The translations under genes and the position numbers were made by a program. 62,240 nucleotides of DNA from Bacteroidia bacterium Ga0077558 (lineage in GTDB: Bacteria; Bacteroidota; Bacteroidia; Chitinophagales; Chitinophagaceae): contig LNFJ01000036.1 of assembly GCA_001464625.1 (NCBI GenBank), positions 1 through 62,240 on the forward strand, given 5' to 3'. Shown in pieces: positions 16,778-27,154 of the stretch (position 1 is its first letter; each line of letters begins with the position of its first letter). The notes below the pieces were generated by a model. It ran no database searches. It worked only from the letters and a program-made list of their open reading frames with translations, and was not told where the DNA came from.

Positions 16778-19700
16778 TCACTCTTTCTTCACTCCTATCA
16801 CCGGTAATGTTTTCTCATGAATCAATAGATTCAATTTCCCCACATCCTCTATCATTATTTTCTTTAGCCTGGCAAGTTGTATATCAATTAAACCAGCCAG
16901 TTCCGCATATGCTTCTCTGGCTTGTTTAGATGGAGCCGATTGTCCTGCAGAAGCTGCACCATACAATCCTGCTAATTTATCATCCAATCTGATCGGGAAG
17001 TTCAATACATCCTGTCCGCTCTTTGCTTTGGTCTGGTGTAATGCTTCTTCTACGGCTGTCATTTGTTTATTGATCGTATCAATTTGTGTTTTTATTTCTT
17101 TAGGCATTTCTTTTCCAGCTCTTGTACTAAAATCACTCATTTGTTGGCGCACTTCCCTGATACTTTTAATACCTTTCATAACATCAGAGAATTTATCCCG
17201 CACAGTAATTAGAAAATCAAATTGCTCCTGGTGTTCGGCAGTGGTAATTTTATAATTAGGGTCTGCCAATATTGTAAATGGCACTTCAGCAGAATCTTTA
17301 CCCACTTTTAGTTTAGCAAAATATTCTCCCGGAGCGGCTTTAGGTCCGCCAACAAAACCATTCCAGAGTATTAACCCATCAACTCTTTCTGCCACAGGAT
17401 AATTCATATCCCATACAAACTGGTTCATCCCTTTATTTACATCTATCTTATTATCTTTTGAGGTAGTAGAAAATGTTTTGATCGTTTTTTTATTCTTATC
17501 CATTACCTCTATAGAAACTTTGGCAGAATCTGTTGCTTCTTTTAAAAAGTAATTAATAACCGTTCCATTCGGCGGATTCATTCCTGCATTGCGTACTGCA
17601 CCACCGCCGCCACCAAATCTTCTACCTCCGCCCTGCATACGGTAAGCAGGATTTATCTCAAACACATGTAGATTTTTATCTGCAACATTTGCATTTAATT
17701 GTTGCACTACAGTTAAGTCGTCCAATATATAAATACTGCGGCCTTGTGTACCAACTATCAAATCGTTATTCTTAATAGTTAGATCTGTAATGGGTACTAC
17801 CGGCAAATTCAACTGGAAACTTTTCCAGTTGCTACCTCCGTCATACGAAATATACATTCCATATTCTGTTCCCGCATATAGAAGTCCTGCTCTTTTTCTA
17901 TCGGCCCTTATTGCCCTTGTAAAATGCAATGCCGGAATTCCGTTGGTGATCTTCTTCCAGGTTTTACCATAGTCTTCTGTTTTGTAGATGTAGGGAGCAA
18001 AATCATCCAGCTTATATCTTGTACCGGCAAAATAAGCTGTCCCTTTTTTGAAAGGATCTGGCTCTACACAATTCCACATTATTTGGGGTGGACAATCCTT
18101 CGGTGTTACATTCTCCCAATTTTTGCCTCCGTCTTTGCTTACATGTATCAAACCATCATCACTACCTGCCCAGAGCAGATCCTTTTCTACCCATGACTCT
18201 GTAGTAGTAAAAATGGTACAATAATACTCAACACTTGTATTGTCCTTCGTTATCGGCCCGCCGCTTGATGCTTGTTTGCTTCTGTCATTCGTTGTAAGAT
18301 CAGGGCTTATTTTTTCCCAGCTTTTCCCTTCATCTTCTGTTACGAACAAATGATTTCCGGCCGCATACAATCTTTTTGGATTATGTGGTGAGAAAAATAT
18401 TGGGTAGTTCCATTGAAAACGATACTTAGCTGCTTCTGCACCTGCGCCCATATTATCAACCGGCCATACATTTATCAATCGGCTCTCTCCTGTTCTATGA
18501 TCCAATCGCTGCAACATACCCATGTAATTTCCTCCGTACGTAATATCTGGATTGTTTGGGTCCGCCACTACATACCCACTTTCACTACCCGCTGCAACTT
18601 CCATATCTGTGGCGGTAATTGCAGCACCATACGTACGGCTTCTAATACGAAATGCTGTGTTGTCCTGTTGACCTGATAATATTCTATATGGAAAAGCATT
18701 GTCTGTACTTACTCTATATACCTGTGCCGTAGGTTGATTTAAATAGGTGCTCCAGTTTGTACCTGCATCAAAAGAAACCTGTGCGCCGCCATCATCTGCT
18801 ACTACCATTCTATTTCCGTCTTCCGGGTCAATCCAAAGATCATGATGATCGCCATGTGGTGTATTTATACCCCGAAATGTTCTTCCTCCATCTGTACTCA
18901 CCATAAAGTTTACATTGGGACAGTACACTTTATTTTCATTTTGAGGATCCACATATACTTTGGTATAATACCATGCCCGCTGACGGATATTATTATCACT
19001 GCTCATTAAAGTCCATGTTTCGCCGGCATCCGGGCTCATATACAAACCGCCGTCCTTATTTTCTACAATACAAAATATTTTATCTGTATTTGATGGTGCT
19101 ACTGCTACACCAACAATTCCCCAGGTGCCTTTTGGCAATCCTTTTTTGGTAGAAATGTTAGTCCATGTTTCTCCACCATCTGTACTTTTATACATTCCGC
19201 TTCCATCACCACCACTTTCTAAACTATGTGGTGTTCTAATTACTCTCCACATTCCCGCATAAAATACATTGGGATTACCCGGCTCCATCACTAAATCACT
19301 ACAACCTGTTTGATTATTGATGTATAAAGTTTTCTTCCAGGTTTTTCCACCGTCGGTGGTTTTAAAAACTCCCCGTTCTTCATTTGGACCAAATAAATGT
19401 CCCACAACAGCTACCCATGCTATATCAGCATTTTTTGGATGCACAATAACACGAATAATATGACGTCCATCTTTCAAACCAATATTCTTCCAGCTCTTTC
19501 CACCATCGTCGCTTCTCCACATACCACCCAATCCTTCACTTACATTTCCCCGCATGGTATTTTCTCCTTCACCAACATATATTACTGTTTCATCGCCTGG
19601 AGCAACAGCTACTGCACCAATGGAACTGCCGAAAAATTTATCCGAAATGTTCATCCAGTTGTTACCAGCATCGGTAGTTTTCCAAACACCTCCCCCAGTG

Positions 19701-19918
19701 GCACCAAAATAAAAAGTGTTTTTATTTTTATAACTACCGGCTACTGCAGCACTTCGGCCACCACGAAAAGGACCAATCAAACGATACTTCTGGCTTTTTA
19801 ATAATTCATCTTCTTTAGTTGCAGATGTTGCGACAGGAGATGTTACAGTTTTTGTTTTTTGTGCAAAAATGTTTGCAGCAAATCCTGTGATGACTAACAG
19901 TAAAAAATATTTTCTCAT
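16778..19918 (-). CDS. Exported BNR/sortilin-like beta-propeller protein 1
   Basis: 1046-residue secreted protein with a signal peptide (MRKYFLLLVITGFAANIFAQ). Many Asp-box (BNR) repeats follow, such as KTTDAGNNW, RSDDGGKSW, STDGGETW, SPDAGETW and TEDEGKSWEK, as in VPS10/sortilin-type propellers. A C-terminal region of about 300 residues (from about 730) has beta-rich and then helical segments. Such proteins are often labelled glycosyl hydrolases, but the Asp-boxes are structural and no catalytic residues can be named. The ATG at 19918 is chosen because it starts the signal peptide. The next gene is a clear paralogue. Confidence 0.88.
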   Translation of the reverse strand: MRKYFLLLVITGFAANIFAQKTKTVTSPVATSATKEDELLKSQKYRLIGPFRGGRSAAVAGSYKNKNTFYFGATGGGVWKTTDAGNNWMNISDKFFGSSIGAVAVAPGDETVIYVGEGENTMRGNVSEGLGGMWRSDDGGKSWKNIGLKDGRHIIRVIVHPKNADIAWVAVVGHLFGPNEERGVFKTTDGGKTWKKTLYINNQTGCSDLVMEPGNPNVFYAGMWRVIRTPHSLESGGDGSGMYKSTDGGETWTNISTKKGLPKGTWGIVGVAVAPSNTDKIFCIVENKDGGLYMSPDAGETWTLMSSDNNIRQRAWYYTKVYVDPQNENKVYCPNVNFMVSTDGGRTFRGINTPHGDHHDLWIDPEDGNRMVVADDGGAQVSFDAGTNWSTYLNQPTAQVYRVSTDNAFPYRILSGQQDNTAFRIRSRTYGAAITATDMEVAAGSESGYVVADPNNPDITYGGNYMGMLQRLDHRTGESRLINVWPVDNMGAGAEAAKYRFQWNYPIFFSPHNPKRLYAAGNHLFVTEDEGKSWEKISPDLTTNDRSKQASSGGPITKDNTSVEYYCTIFTTTESWVEKDLLWAGSDDGLIHVSKDGGKNWENVTPKDCPPQIMWNCVEPDPFKKGTAYFAGTRYKLDDFAPYIYKTEDYGKTWKKITNGIPALHFTRAIRADRKRAGLLYAGTEYGMYISYDGGSNWKSFQLNLPVVPITDLTIKNNDLIVGTQGRSIYILDDLTVVQQLNANVADKNLHVFEINPAYRMQGGGRRFGGGGGAVRNAGMNPPNGTVINYFLKEATDSAKVSIEVMDKNKKTIKTFSTTSKDNKIDVNKGMNQFVWDMNYPVAERVDGLILWNGFVGGPKAAPGEYFAKLKVGKDSAEVPFTILADPNYKITTAEHQEQFDFLITVRDKFSDVMKGIKSIREVRQQMSDFSTRAGKEMPKEIKTQIDTINKQMTAVEEALHQTKAKSGQDVLNFPIRLDDKLAGLYGAASAGQSAPSKQAREAYAELAGLIDIQLARLKKIMIEDVGKLNLLIHEKTLPVIGVKKE

Positions 19919-19960
19919 ATAATAGCAATTAGGATGATGAATGTACGAATTGTATGTCGC

Positions 19961-19996
19961 AAAAAACAATAGCTACCCCTTAAAGGATAGCTATTG
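19961..19996 (-). terminator. Terminator between the two BNR genes
   Basis: CAATAGCTA (19967-19975) pairs with TAGCTATTG (19988-19996). On the minus strand a six-T run follows (A at 19961-19966). It ends the upstream paralogue and makes the two genes separate units. Confidence 0.85.
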
Positions 19997-20017
19997 CATA
20001 CATATATTTTTTTATTA

Positions 20018-23000
20018 TTAGAACCCTTTCTTTTCGCCAGAAGGAATTAAGCCCTCTTTTTTCAAACCATCAATTACCTGTTTATCATATTTTTTCAATA
20101 TCTGCTCATTTTCTTTTTCTTTCTTTTTAAGCTCTGTTTGTAATACAGGAACCCGCTGCAACTGCATATTAGATGGGGCTGCCTCCTGGCCGCTTACCCC
20201 TGCATATAGCTCTGTAATTTCTTCCCGCAGCTTTTTTTCGTCCGCAAAAATAGATTTTTGTTTGGTAGCCAAACACTCTGCCCGGAGTTTTTCCAGCTCA
20301 TCATTATAGGCAACCATTGTTCTTTTTAAAGTGGAGTCTTTTACTTTACTAAGATTATCCTTTATCAATTTTTGCTTTGCATTAATGGTATCAACAACAG
20401 CCGCTAATTGCTCATGCATTTTATAAACTTCCATGGCTGTTTTGTGTTGCAGCTTTCTATCTTCCAACGTAAAATTCTTATCCGTAGCATCATGCACCAG
20501 TTTTACTTTTGATGTATAAGTTGAATCTCCAACTTTCAATTGAATGGTATAATCACCGGGCAGTACCATGGGTGCAAGAAAAGCACCAAAATCAATTTTA
20601 GCTCCCCCAGATGCAACTTTGGGTGGCTTCATACTCAAATTCCACTGCACCATATTTACGCCTTTACGTTTGCTACCAGGTATGGATTGAATTAATTTTC
20701 CAGCAGCATCATATACATCCACTTTTACATCACCGCTACTAACCCTGTCTTTCAAATAATATTTTATTGGCGGAATTGATGGCGGGTTGGGTGCTACCCA
20801 TCCACCGGTGCTTGGAAAGCCACCATTGCCAAATTGTCCCATCGTTAAAGTAATAGGTGCTGTAGGAAATATAACCACTTCCTTTTCTGCAGTTTCCTTT
20901 GTCATACTTCTGATAGGGGAAATATCGTCAACGATTAAAATTCCACGGCCATGTGTTGCAACAATCAGATCATGTGTGCGGGGATGAATTTGAATATCTC
21001 TTGCCAATACATAGTCAGGAATTTTATTTTTCATCCGGAACCAATTTTTTCCACCATCCAATGTGGCAAACAATCCCATTTCTGTTCCAAAGAAAAGTAA
21101 GTCTTTGTTTATCAGATCCTCCTTTATTTTATGTGCAAAGCCGGTAAACTCGGTGCTGTTCATCAACGTCCATGTTTTACCCATATCTGTTGATTTACCA
21201 AGATATGGTTTATGATCTCCATACATGTGATTATCAAAAGTGGCATACACTACTTTCTTATCAAACTTTGATGGTTCAATACTGCTGATCCATGTTTGTG
21301 CAGGGATACCTGCTTTAGCATAGTTAGCAGCAACATTCGTCCATGTTTTACCTCCGTCCAATGTGTATTGTAAATTACCATCATCAGTTCCTGCCCAAAC
21401 CATTTTTTCATCTAACGGTGACTCAGCTATAGTAAAAATGGTACAATGGTTTTCTGCAGATGTGTTATCCGCACTAAGGCCACCACTATTTTCCTGGTCT
21501 TGTTTCTTTTTATCATTGGTAGTTAAATCAGGTGAGATGCGGGTCCAGTTTCTTCCCTGGTCGGTTGATTTATACAGGTATTGACTTCCCATATATAAAT
21601 TCTTTTTATTAGCTACACCTAATACAATGGGTGTATTCCAGTTCCAACGTAATTTTTCTTCATTGAGAGCTTGTTGTGGTTTTATGTTTACTGCTTTAGT
21701 TGCTGTAAGATTAATACGGTTAATATTTCCACCTTGCGATTCTGCATAAGCAATGTTTGGATCGCTGGGATCTGGTTGAACCCAAAAACCATCACCCCCA
21801 TTAATTGATTTCCACATTCCATTGCTTACACCACCTGCTGCTGCTGATGGGCCAACCCAACTACCATTATCCTGCAAGCCACCATATATATTGTATGGCT
21901 TTTTATCATCAACTGCTGCATGATAAAATTGTCCTACCGGTAATGATTGAACAAAACTCCAGGTAGCTCCTTTATCTAAACTGATATAAACACCGCCATC
22001 TGTTCCTAAATACAATTGATTAGTATTATTGGGATTGATCCACAAAGCATGATGATCGCTATGCACCCAACCGCCTTCGTTACTTGCATCTGCAAATGAA
22101 TAACCACCATCACTGGAATACGAAAATGATAATGCCGGACGATACACTCTTTTAGGATCTTTTGGATCGATAACGATGGTGGCAAAATAAAATGGTCTTG
22201 ATACTACATTAAATGTGGCACTTTGTTTTTTCCAATTCTCGCCACCATCAGCAGAAATAAATAAACCAGTTTCGTTTGACTCTACGATAGCTACTAAATT
22301 TTGCGGTGCACTTGGTGCTACGGCAAATGCAATACGACCAAATGGTTTTGCCGGCAATCCATTCGTTAATTCTTTCCATGTTTTTCCACCATCTGTACTC
22401 TTCCACATTCCGCTTCCTTTACCGCCGGAGTTAAATGAATAGGGCAATCTTCTAAATTCCCAATTAGAAGCATACACTGTATCCGGATGCAGGGGATCGA
22501 TAGCTACATCGGCACAACCGGTATTTTCATCGTGGTATAATATTTTTTCAAATGTTTTTCCAGCGTCAGTTGATTTATACAATCCTCTCTCCTTGCTGCT
22601 ACTCCACAATGGACCAGGAACAGCTACATACACGATATTAGTATTGTTAGGATTGATGACAATCTTGGCAATGTGTTCTGATTTATCAAGACCAATTTTT
22701 GTCCAGTTATCTCCGCCATCCGTTGATTTATACATTCCATCGCCAATAGAAACTGAGTTGCGCATATTGCTCTCCCCTGTTCCTGCAAAAATAACTTTCG
22801 GATTTTTTGGATCAATAGCAATAGCACCTATGCTCTGACAATATTTATCGAAAATTGGTTTGAATGATGCACCGGCATTGGTCGTTTTCCAAATACCACC
22901 TCCGGCAGTGCCCACATAAATAGTTTTCCCATCCTGTGCTACTCCTTCAATAGCAGTGATGCGGCCACTCATAGTTCCGGGGCCAAGCCAACGGGCTTCC

Positions 23001-23089
23001 ATCATTCCAAAAGTGCTGCTGTTAATATTTGTCTGTGCAATGGCAGTAATTCCTGTTATTGCCAGTAAAAATGAAAAGATAATTCTCAT
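20018..23089 (-). CDS. Exported BNR/sortilin-like beta-propeller protein 2
   Basis: 1023-residue paralogue of the neighbouring BNR protein, with signal peptide MRIIFSFLLAITGITAIAQ. Asp-box repeats include KTTNAGASF, KSTDGGDNW, KSTDAGKTF, KSTDGGKTW, SADGGENW and STDQGRNW. Both paralogues share the block LTTNDRSKQ/LTTNDKKKQ followed by a DNTS(V/A)E segment, and a helical Lys/Glu-rich C-terminal region. It is probably periplasmic or surface-exposed with a peptide- or protein-binding propeller; the ligand is unknown. Confidence 0.88.
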   Translation of the reverse strand: MRIIFSFLLAITGITAIAQTNINSSTFGMMEARWLGPGTMSGRITAIEGVAQDGKTIYVGTAGGGIWKTTNAGASFKPIFDKYCQSIGAIAIDPKNPKVIFAGTGESNMRNSVSIGDGMYKSTDGGDNWTKIGLDKSEHIAKIVINPNNTNIVYVAVPGPLWSSSKERGLYKSTDAGKTFEKILYHDENTGCADVAIDPLHPDTVYASNWEFRRLPYSFNSGGKGSGMWKSTDGGKTWKELTNGLPAKPFGRIAFAVAPSAPQNLVAIVESNETGLFISADGGENWKKQSATFNVVSRPFYFATIVIDPKDPKRVYRPALSFSYSSDGGYSFADASNEGGWVHSDHHALWINPNNTNQLYLGTDGGVYISLDKGATWSFVQSLPVGQFYHAAVDDKKPYNIYGGLQDNGSWVGPSAAAGGVSNGMWKSINGGDGFWVQPDPSDPNIAYAESQGGNINRINLTATKAVNIKPQQALNEEKLRWNWNTPIVLGVANKKNLYMGSQYLYKSTDQGRNWTRISPDLTTNDKKKQDQENSGGLSADNTSAENHCTIFTIAESPLDEKMVWAGTDDGNLQYTLDGGKTWTNVAANYAKAGIPAQTWISSIEPSKFDKKVVYATFDNHMYGDHKPYLGKSTDMGKTWTLMNSTEFTGFAHKIKEDLINKDLLFFGTEMGLFATLDGGKNWFRMKNKIPDYVLARDIQIHPRTHDLIVATHGRGILIVDDISPIRSMTKETAEKEVVIFPTAPITLTMGQFGNGGFPSTGGWVAPNPPSIPPIKYYLKDRVSSGDVKVDVYDAAGKLIQSIPGSKRKGVNMVQWNLSMKPPKVASGGAKIDFGAFLAPMVLPGDYTIQLKVGDSTYTSKVKLVHDATDKNFTLEDRKLQHKTAMEVYKMHEQLAAVVDTINAKQKLIKDNLSKVKDSTLKRTMVAYNDELEKLRAECLATKQKSIFADEKKLREEITELYAGVSGQEAAPSNMQLQRVPVLQTELKKKEKENEQILKKYDKQVIDGLKKEGLIPSGEKKGF

Positions 23090-23120
23090 AACAATTATTT
23101 AATAATGAAAAGTAATAACA

Positions 23121-23144
23121 AACCCCGACTTTTCAATCGGGGTT
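23121..23144 (-). terminator. Probable terminator after the LolA-like gene
   Basis: AACCCCGA (23121-23128) pairs with TCGGGGTT (23137-23144). The T-tract on the minus-strand side is short and interrupted, so efficiency is uncertain. Confidence 0.6.
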
Positions 23145-23167
23145 CGGAAAATAACTATTGTTCAAAC

Positions 23168-23863
23168 TTAGTTTTTAAAAATAGCTTCGTCAACAGTACC
23201 ATTGATAGTTAATTTAGTAACGTTCAGTTCACCAAATGGAAGCGTCATTGATTTAGACATCACAATACCCTCTGGTAATTTCTCATAATTACTAAAATTA
23301 GTTGTCGTTTCAACTTCTTGCCCGTTTGCCTTTGTTATTGTAACGCTTCTGATCAGGTAATTAGTTTTAGTATCAATAAACATTGTTTCAGGAGTACCGC
23401 CTTTCTTAGTCATTTTTAATTTATAGCACTCTGTGCCATCCACATCTTCTTTACCAAGTAATTCAACCGTATGTCCTTTTGCAGCGTAATCTATTAATGA
23501 ACCTTGCGCATCTAACTGATCTTGAGATTCAGCAAGGTCCTCTGCCGTCATAGCTTCCGGAGCTGTTTGTCCCTGGAAAGGCATAAAATTCCAGCCTGCG
23601 GTTGGTGTAACAATCATAAATCCTGTCATTCCCATTACAGAAATTTCCTGTTTTGAGCCTTTACCATGAAGAACAGTCTGAGTAATGGCCACTTCAGCAC
23701 CCTGCACCTGCATGGTACCTTCCATTTTTATTGAGGACACTTTTCTCCATGCATCCGCACCTCCTATTGCATTAATATGCAAATTAATTACCTCATCAAC
23801 AGTTTGAGCTTTTACCATAAAAGCAGCTCCCAAAAAGAAAAGAGAAAATAGTATGCGTTTCAT
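23168..23863 (-). CDS. Exported LolA-like outer-membrane lipoprotein-sorting protein
   Basis: 231 residues with signal peptide MKRILFSLFFLGAAFMVKAQ. The mature part looks like the LolA/LolB superfamily fold used by many Bacteroidota periplasmic proteins: an opening helix DEVINLHINAIGGADAWRKV, then antiparallel strands including IKMEGTMQV and YKLKMTKKGGTPETMFIDTKTNYLIR. LolA-fold proteins carry lipoproteins or other lipids, but this subgroup is not proven to do so. The in-frame start at 23920 is rejected because the signal peptide begins at 23863. Confidence 0.78.
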   Translation of the reverse strand: MKRILFSLFFLGAAFMVKAQTVDEVINLHINAIGGADAWRKVSSIKMEGTMQVQGAEVAITQTVLHGKGSKQEISVMGMTGFMIVTPTAGWNFMPFQGQTAPEAMTAEDLAESQDQLDAQGSLIDYAAKGHTVELLGKEDVDGTECYKLKMTKKGGTPETMFIDTKTNYLIRSVTITKANGQEVETTTNFSNYEKLPEGIVMSKSMTLPFGELNVTKLTINGTVDEAIFKN

Positions 23864-23961
23864 TTGTTTAGTTTTCAATTTATAGAGCAAATTTAGATAG
23901 CAAATGTAAAGTTTGGCCACATCAAATGAGTATTTTTAGCGTAAACTAACAAAATAACAAG

Positions 23962-25599
23962 ATGAACGGAGATTTTTCAATTACCGGACAACTCGTAGAT
24001 GTGCACCAACAGACGGTGTACCCGGCTGAAGTGGTTGTATCAGCAGGCAAAATTCAAGCCATTCGTCCTGTTTCCCAATTAACTGGCGGTACAAATCACT
24101 ATATTCTTCCTGGTTTTATTGATAGCCATGTACATATAGAAAGTTCCATGCTGGTGCCTTCAGAATTTGCAAGACTTGCTGTTGTTCACGGTACTGTAGC
24201 CACCATCAGCGACCCACATGAAATTGCGAATGTATGCGGCATGGAGGGTGTTGAGTTTATGATTGAAAATGGGAAAACTGTTCCTTTTAAATTCAATTTT
24301 GGTGCGCCAAGTTGTGTACCTGCTACAACTTTTGAAACGGCGGGGGCTTCATTGAATTCCGCTGATGTAGAAAAATTATTGCAGCGAGATGAGATAAAAT
24401 ATTTAAGCGAGATGATGAACTTTCCCGGTGTGCTTTTCAAAGATGAAGAGGTAATGAAAAAAATCGCAGCAGCGCATCGGCTTGGAAAACCTGTTGATGG
24501 TCATGCCCCGGGATTGAGAGGTGAAAAAGCAAAAAAATATATTGATGCCGGCATTTATACCGACCATGAATGTTATACCGCGGAAGAAGCTCTTGACAAA
24601 TTACAATACGGAATGAAAGTCTTGATCCGGGAAGGCAGTGCCGCCAAAAATTTTGATGCCTTAATTGATCTGTTGCATGATTATCCTGAAATGATAATGT
24701 TTTGCAGCGACGATAAACATCCGGATAATTTGGTACTCGGCCACATCAACCAATTATGCGCAAGAGCCGTTGCAAAAGGAATTGGCATTTTCAAAATATT
24801 AAAAGCCGCTTGTGTAAATCCTGTTCATCACTACAAATTAGATGTAGGCTTATTAAAAGAAAGTGACGCAGCAGATTTTATTGTAGTAAAAGATCTGAAA
24901 AATTTTGAAGTAGTAAAAACATTTATTGATGGCAAGTTGGTGGCCGAAGAAGGGGTATCAAATATTAAAACAACAAAGTCGGGAATAGTCAATAATTTTT
25001 CCTGCAATAAAAAAACAGTTGAAGATTTTGTGGCAAAATGGAACGGAGAAAAGGAAATAGATGTAATAGAAGCATTGGATGGTCAGCTTATCACCAACAA
25101 ACTCTCTTTTGAACCTAAAATAGAGAATGACAAAATTGTAAGTGATGCTGTAAAGGATATTTTGAAAATAGTTGTAGTAAACCGCTACAACAATGCACCG
25201 GTCGCAAAAGCCTTTATTAAAAATTTTGGATTGAAGAAAGGTGCAATGGCTTCGTCGGTTGCACATGATAGCCATAACATAGTTGCAGTAGGTGTAGATG
25301 ACGAAAGCATTTGCAAAGCAGTGAACCTGGTGATTGAAAAACAAGGTGGCGTAAGTGCTGTTAGTAACAACAAAGAAATGATCGTAGCATTACCTGTTGC
25401 TGGCTTAATGAGCAATGAAGATGGTTATACAGTAGCAGCTAATTATACAGCTATTGATAAAATGACGAAAGAAGAGTTAGGGTCTACACTCGGCTCTCCT
25501 TTTATGACACTTTCCTTTATGGCCTTATTAGTGATACCCCATTTAAAACTTAGTGATAAAGGATTGTTTGATGGAGATAAGTTTGAGTTCATTAAGTAA
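23962..25599 (+). CDS. ade: Adenine deaminase
   Basis: Amidohydrolase that converts adenine to hypoxanthine and ammonia in purine salvage. The 545-residue protein shows [12 protein letters not shown] (metal-binding His pair near residue 54), [10 protein letters not shown] (near 84), the [10 protein letters not shown] segment and [10 protein letters not shown]. The C-terminal domain has [12 protein letters not shown] and GLMSNEDG, typical of the Ade family. It is divergent from the LolA-like gene and possibly co-transcribed with the following toxin-antitoxin-like genes, 40 nt downstream. Confidence 0.96.
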   Translation: MNGDFSITGQLVDVHQQTVYPAEVVVSAGKIQAIRPVSQLTGGTNHYILPGFIDSHVHIESSMLVPSEFARLAVVHGTVATISDPHEIANVCGMEGVEFMIENGKTVPFKFNFGAPSCVPATTFETAGASLNSADVEKLLQRDEIKYLSEMMNFPGVLFKDEEVMKKIAAAHRLGKPVDGHAPGLRGEKAKKYIDAGIYTDHECYTAEEALDKLQYGMKVLIREGSAAKNFDALIDLLHDYPEMIMFCSDDKHPDNLVLGHINQLCARAVAKGIGIFKILKAACVNPVHHYKLDVGLLKESDAADFIVVKDLKNFEVVKTFIDGKLVAEEGVSNIKTTKSGIVNNFSCNKKTVEDFVAKWNGEKEIDVIEALDGQLITNKLSFEPKIENDKIVSDAVKDILKIVVVNRYNNAPVAKAFIKNFGLKKGAMASSVAHDSHNIVAVGVDDESICKAVNLVIEKQGGVSAVSNNKEMIVALPVAGLMSNEDGYTVAANYTAIDKMTKEELGSTLGSPFMTLSFMALLVIPHLKLSDKGLFDGDKFEFIK

Positions 25600-25639
25600 C
25601 TGCACAAAGTAAAAATTAATTTTATCCTACCTTTATACC

Positions 25640-25942
25640 ATGCCGGAAAAAGCAAAACCCATATTTAACAAACGAATTTTTTGGGATGTTGTATTTGAAA
25701 ATATCAACTACGATACCAAAGCCAATTTTGTAATAGAACGGGTATTTGAGCGGGGCGATGTAGAAGACATTCGCAATTGCCGCCGCTATTATGGAGATGA
25801 AAAGGTGACTGAAGCATTACTACATGCCAAATTTTTACCGGAGCATACTATGTATCTTGCCAGTGCTGTCATCAACAAACCACTAAAAGATTTTAGATGT
25901 TACATCTTGAGACAGTCGAACCCCACACTTTTTCCATATTAA
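25640..25942 (+). CDS. Antitoxin-like protein (DUF6922-like) preceding an AbiEii-type toxin
   Basis: 100-residue protein with FWDVVFENINYD near the N-terminus and the segment RGDVEDIRNCRRYYGDEKV; this resembles the short proteins that precede AbiEii-type nucleotidyltransferases in Bacteroidota. It would be the antitoxin partner. Its 3' end overlaps the toxin start (25897) by 46 nt. A TACCTTTA sequence just before the start resembles a -7 box. The family assignment is from memory of the arrangement and is moderately certain. Confidence 0.72.
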   Translation: MPEKAKPIFNKRIFWDVVFENINYDTKANFVIERVFERGDVEDIRNCRRYYGDEKVTEALLHAKFLPEHTMYLASAVINKPLKDFRCYILRQSNPTLFPY

Positions 25943-26524
25943 AACAATTAATGGAGCTACCGGAGCTAAAGGATTTTTCTTTAGTCGGCGGCACGGCGCT
26001 GTCACCTTTTATATGGACATCGAATATCTGTAGACTTAGATTTGTTTTCTAATAAGCCATTTGAAAACGAAACAATTATCAGTGGTCTCGAAGAAAAATT
26101 TGGATCCACTTTTGTTAACCGTTCAACAAATCCACGGTTTGGAATTTTTGGATTTATTGAGAATCTTAAAGTTGATATTGTTCGACATCCGCATCCCTTA
26201 ATAAGGCCGGAGTTAACTATAGATGACATTCGAATGTTCTCTACCGAAGATATTATTGCTATGAAAGTGCAGGCGATTTTAGGAAGAGGAAAAAAGAAAG
26301 ACTTTTGGGATATAGCAGAACTCTTGCAACATTTCTACATAGCCGATTTCATACAATTTCATAAAGAAAAATACACCACTCAAAATTTATTGATAACGGT
26401 TCCACAAGCTATTATTTTTTTTGCCGATGCAGAAGAAAGCGAAGACCCTATTAGTTTGAAAAATCAAACCTGGAATGAGGTGAAAAAATCAATTACTGCC
26501 GAAGTAAGTTCCTATTTGAAATAG
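25897..26524 (+). pseudogene. AbiEii/AbiGii-type nucleotidyltransferase toxin, frameshifted
   Basis: The N-terminal frame starts at ATG 25897 and reads through the nucleotidyltransferase motif LVGGTALS, then leaves frame at CC (26005-26006). Removing one C restores SLLYGHRISVDLDLF and joins directly to the frame that continues to 26524. The restored product would be about 208 residues, with VDIVRHPHP, MFSTEDIIAMKVQAILGRGKKKDFWD and a C-terminal helical part typical of AbiEii-like toxins. Either the toxin is inactivated by a one-base insertion or the base is a sequence error. AbiE toxins act with their antitoxin in phage abortive infection. Confidence 0.85.
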
Positions 26525-26726
26525 CAACCTGGTAATAAGGCATTTTTGATGGAGTTTCGTTTACATTCTCTCAGCTACTTACTCATCAAAACATATTACC
26601 AACTTTCACAATCCCTTAATAAGTAAACAAGGCTATTTCTGCATCTAATACGTAACTAAGGTATAGACCCGGCAGGGTTGATAAGTGAGGATGGGAAAGG
26701 GTCGAGCCGATTAAAAAGCCCTTGTT

Positions 26727-27020
26727 ATGAAAAAACATCTACACATCTCCGCAACCTTCGATGAACCAGCTTTTGTACAAAATTTGGTGGAACAATTAGC
26801 CTATCGCCGTTATGAAATGGGTTATGGCAATGTTCAGGTTCCCCGTGGATTTAAAGCTATTGAAACATCATCTACAGAAACATATGTAAGCGGAACATTA
26901 GCTATTAATATTACGGATGAAGAACCCCTCAATATGCCTTTTATTACCTGCTTTATTTTTACCTGTGTAAAAGGAAAAACAGACCCTTACCAGCTTATTT
27001 GGAGTAGTTCGTTGAATTAA
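26727..27020 (+). CDS. Hypothetical protein, 97 aa
   Basis: Not recognised. A 97-residue soluble protein beginning MKKHLHISATFDEPAFVQNL, with no signal peptide, membrane segment or known motif. It has mixed alpha/beta character with a hydrophobic strand ITCFIFTCVKG near residue 72. It stands alone: 202 nt separate it from the toxin gene (no gene or clear structure seen in 26525-26726) and 134 nt from the LiaF-like gene. Confidence 0.6.
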   Translation: MKKHLHISATFDEPAFVQNLVEQLAYRRYEMGYGNVQVPRGFKAIETSSTETYVSGTLAINITDEEPLNMPFITCFIFTCVKGKTDPYQLIWSSSLN

Positions 27021-27106
27021 ACTGCCCTTTTTTAAAATCTGGTTCCTTTTTCACCCTTCGTTTCCTGTCATTCACCGAGTTCTGGCGGCAAAGCACCCAT
27101 TCGCTA

Positions 27107-27137
27107 TTGTCTTTCTCCAATACGCCACTTAGTTTTG
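27107..27137 (+). promoter_or_regulatory. Promoter of the LiaF-like/LytS/LytTR operon
   Basis: TTG at 27107-27109, a 20-nt spacer and TAGTTTTG at 27130-27137 give a full Bacteroidota -33/-7 promoter, 17 nt before the start at 27155. This is the best-formed promoter in the window. Confidence 0.7.
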
Positions 27138-27154
27138 GTTAAAATAAGAGCAAG

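Noticed and set aside
16778-23089. BNR proteins as glycosyl hydrolases
   Set aside because: The Asp-boxes are structural. No catalytic residues could be identified, so no enzyme activity is claimed.
25640-26524. The whole AbiE-like pair as a mobile island
   Set aside because: No integrase, direct repeats, or tRNA gene edges it, and composition matches its surroundings.
26525-26726. tRNA or small RNA between the toxin and the 97-aa gene
   Set aside because: No cloverleaf can be folded, and there is no clear terminator or -7 box defining a transcript.
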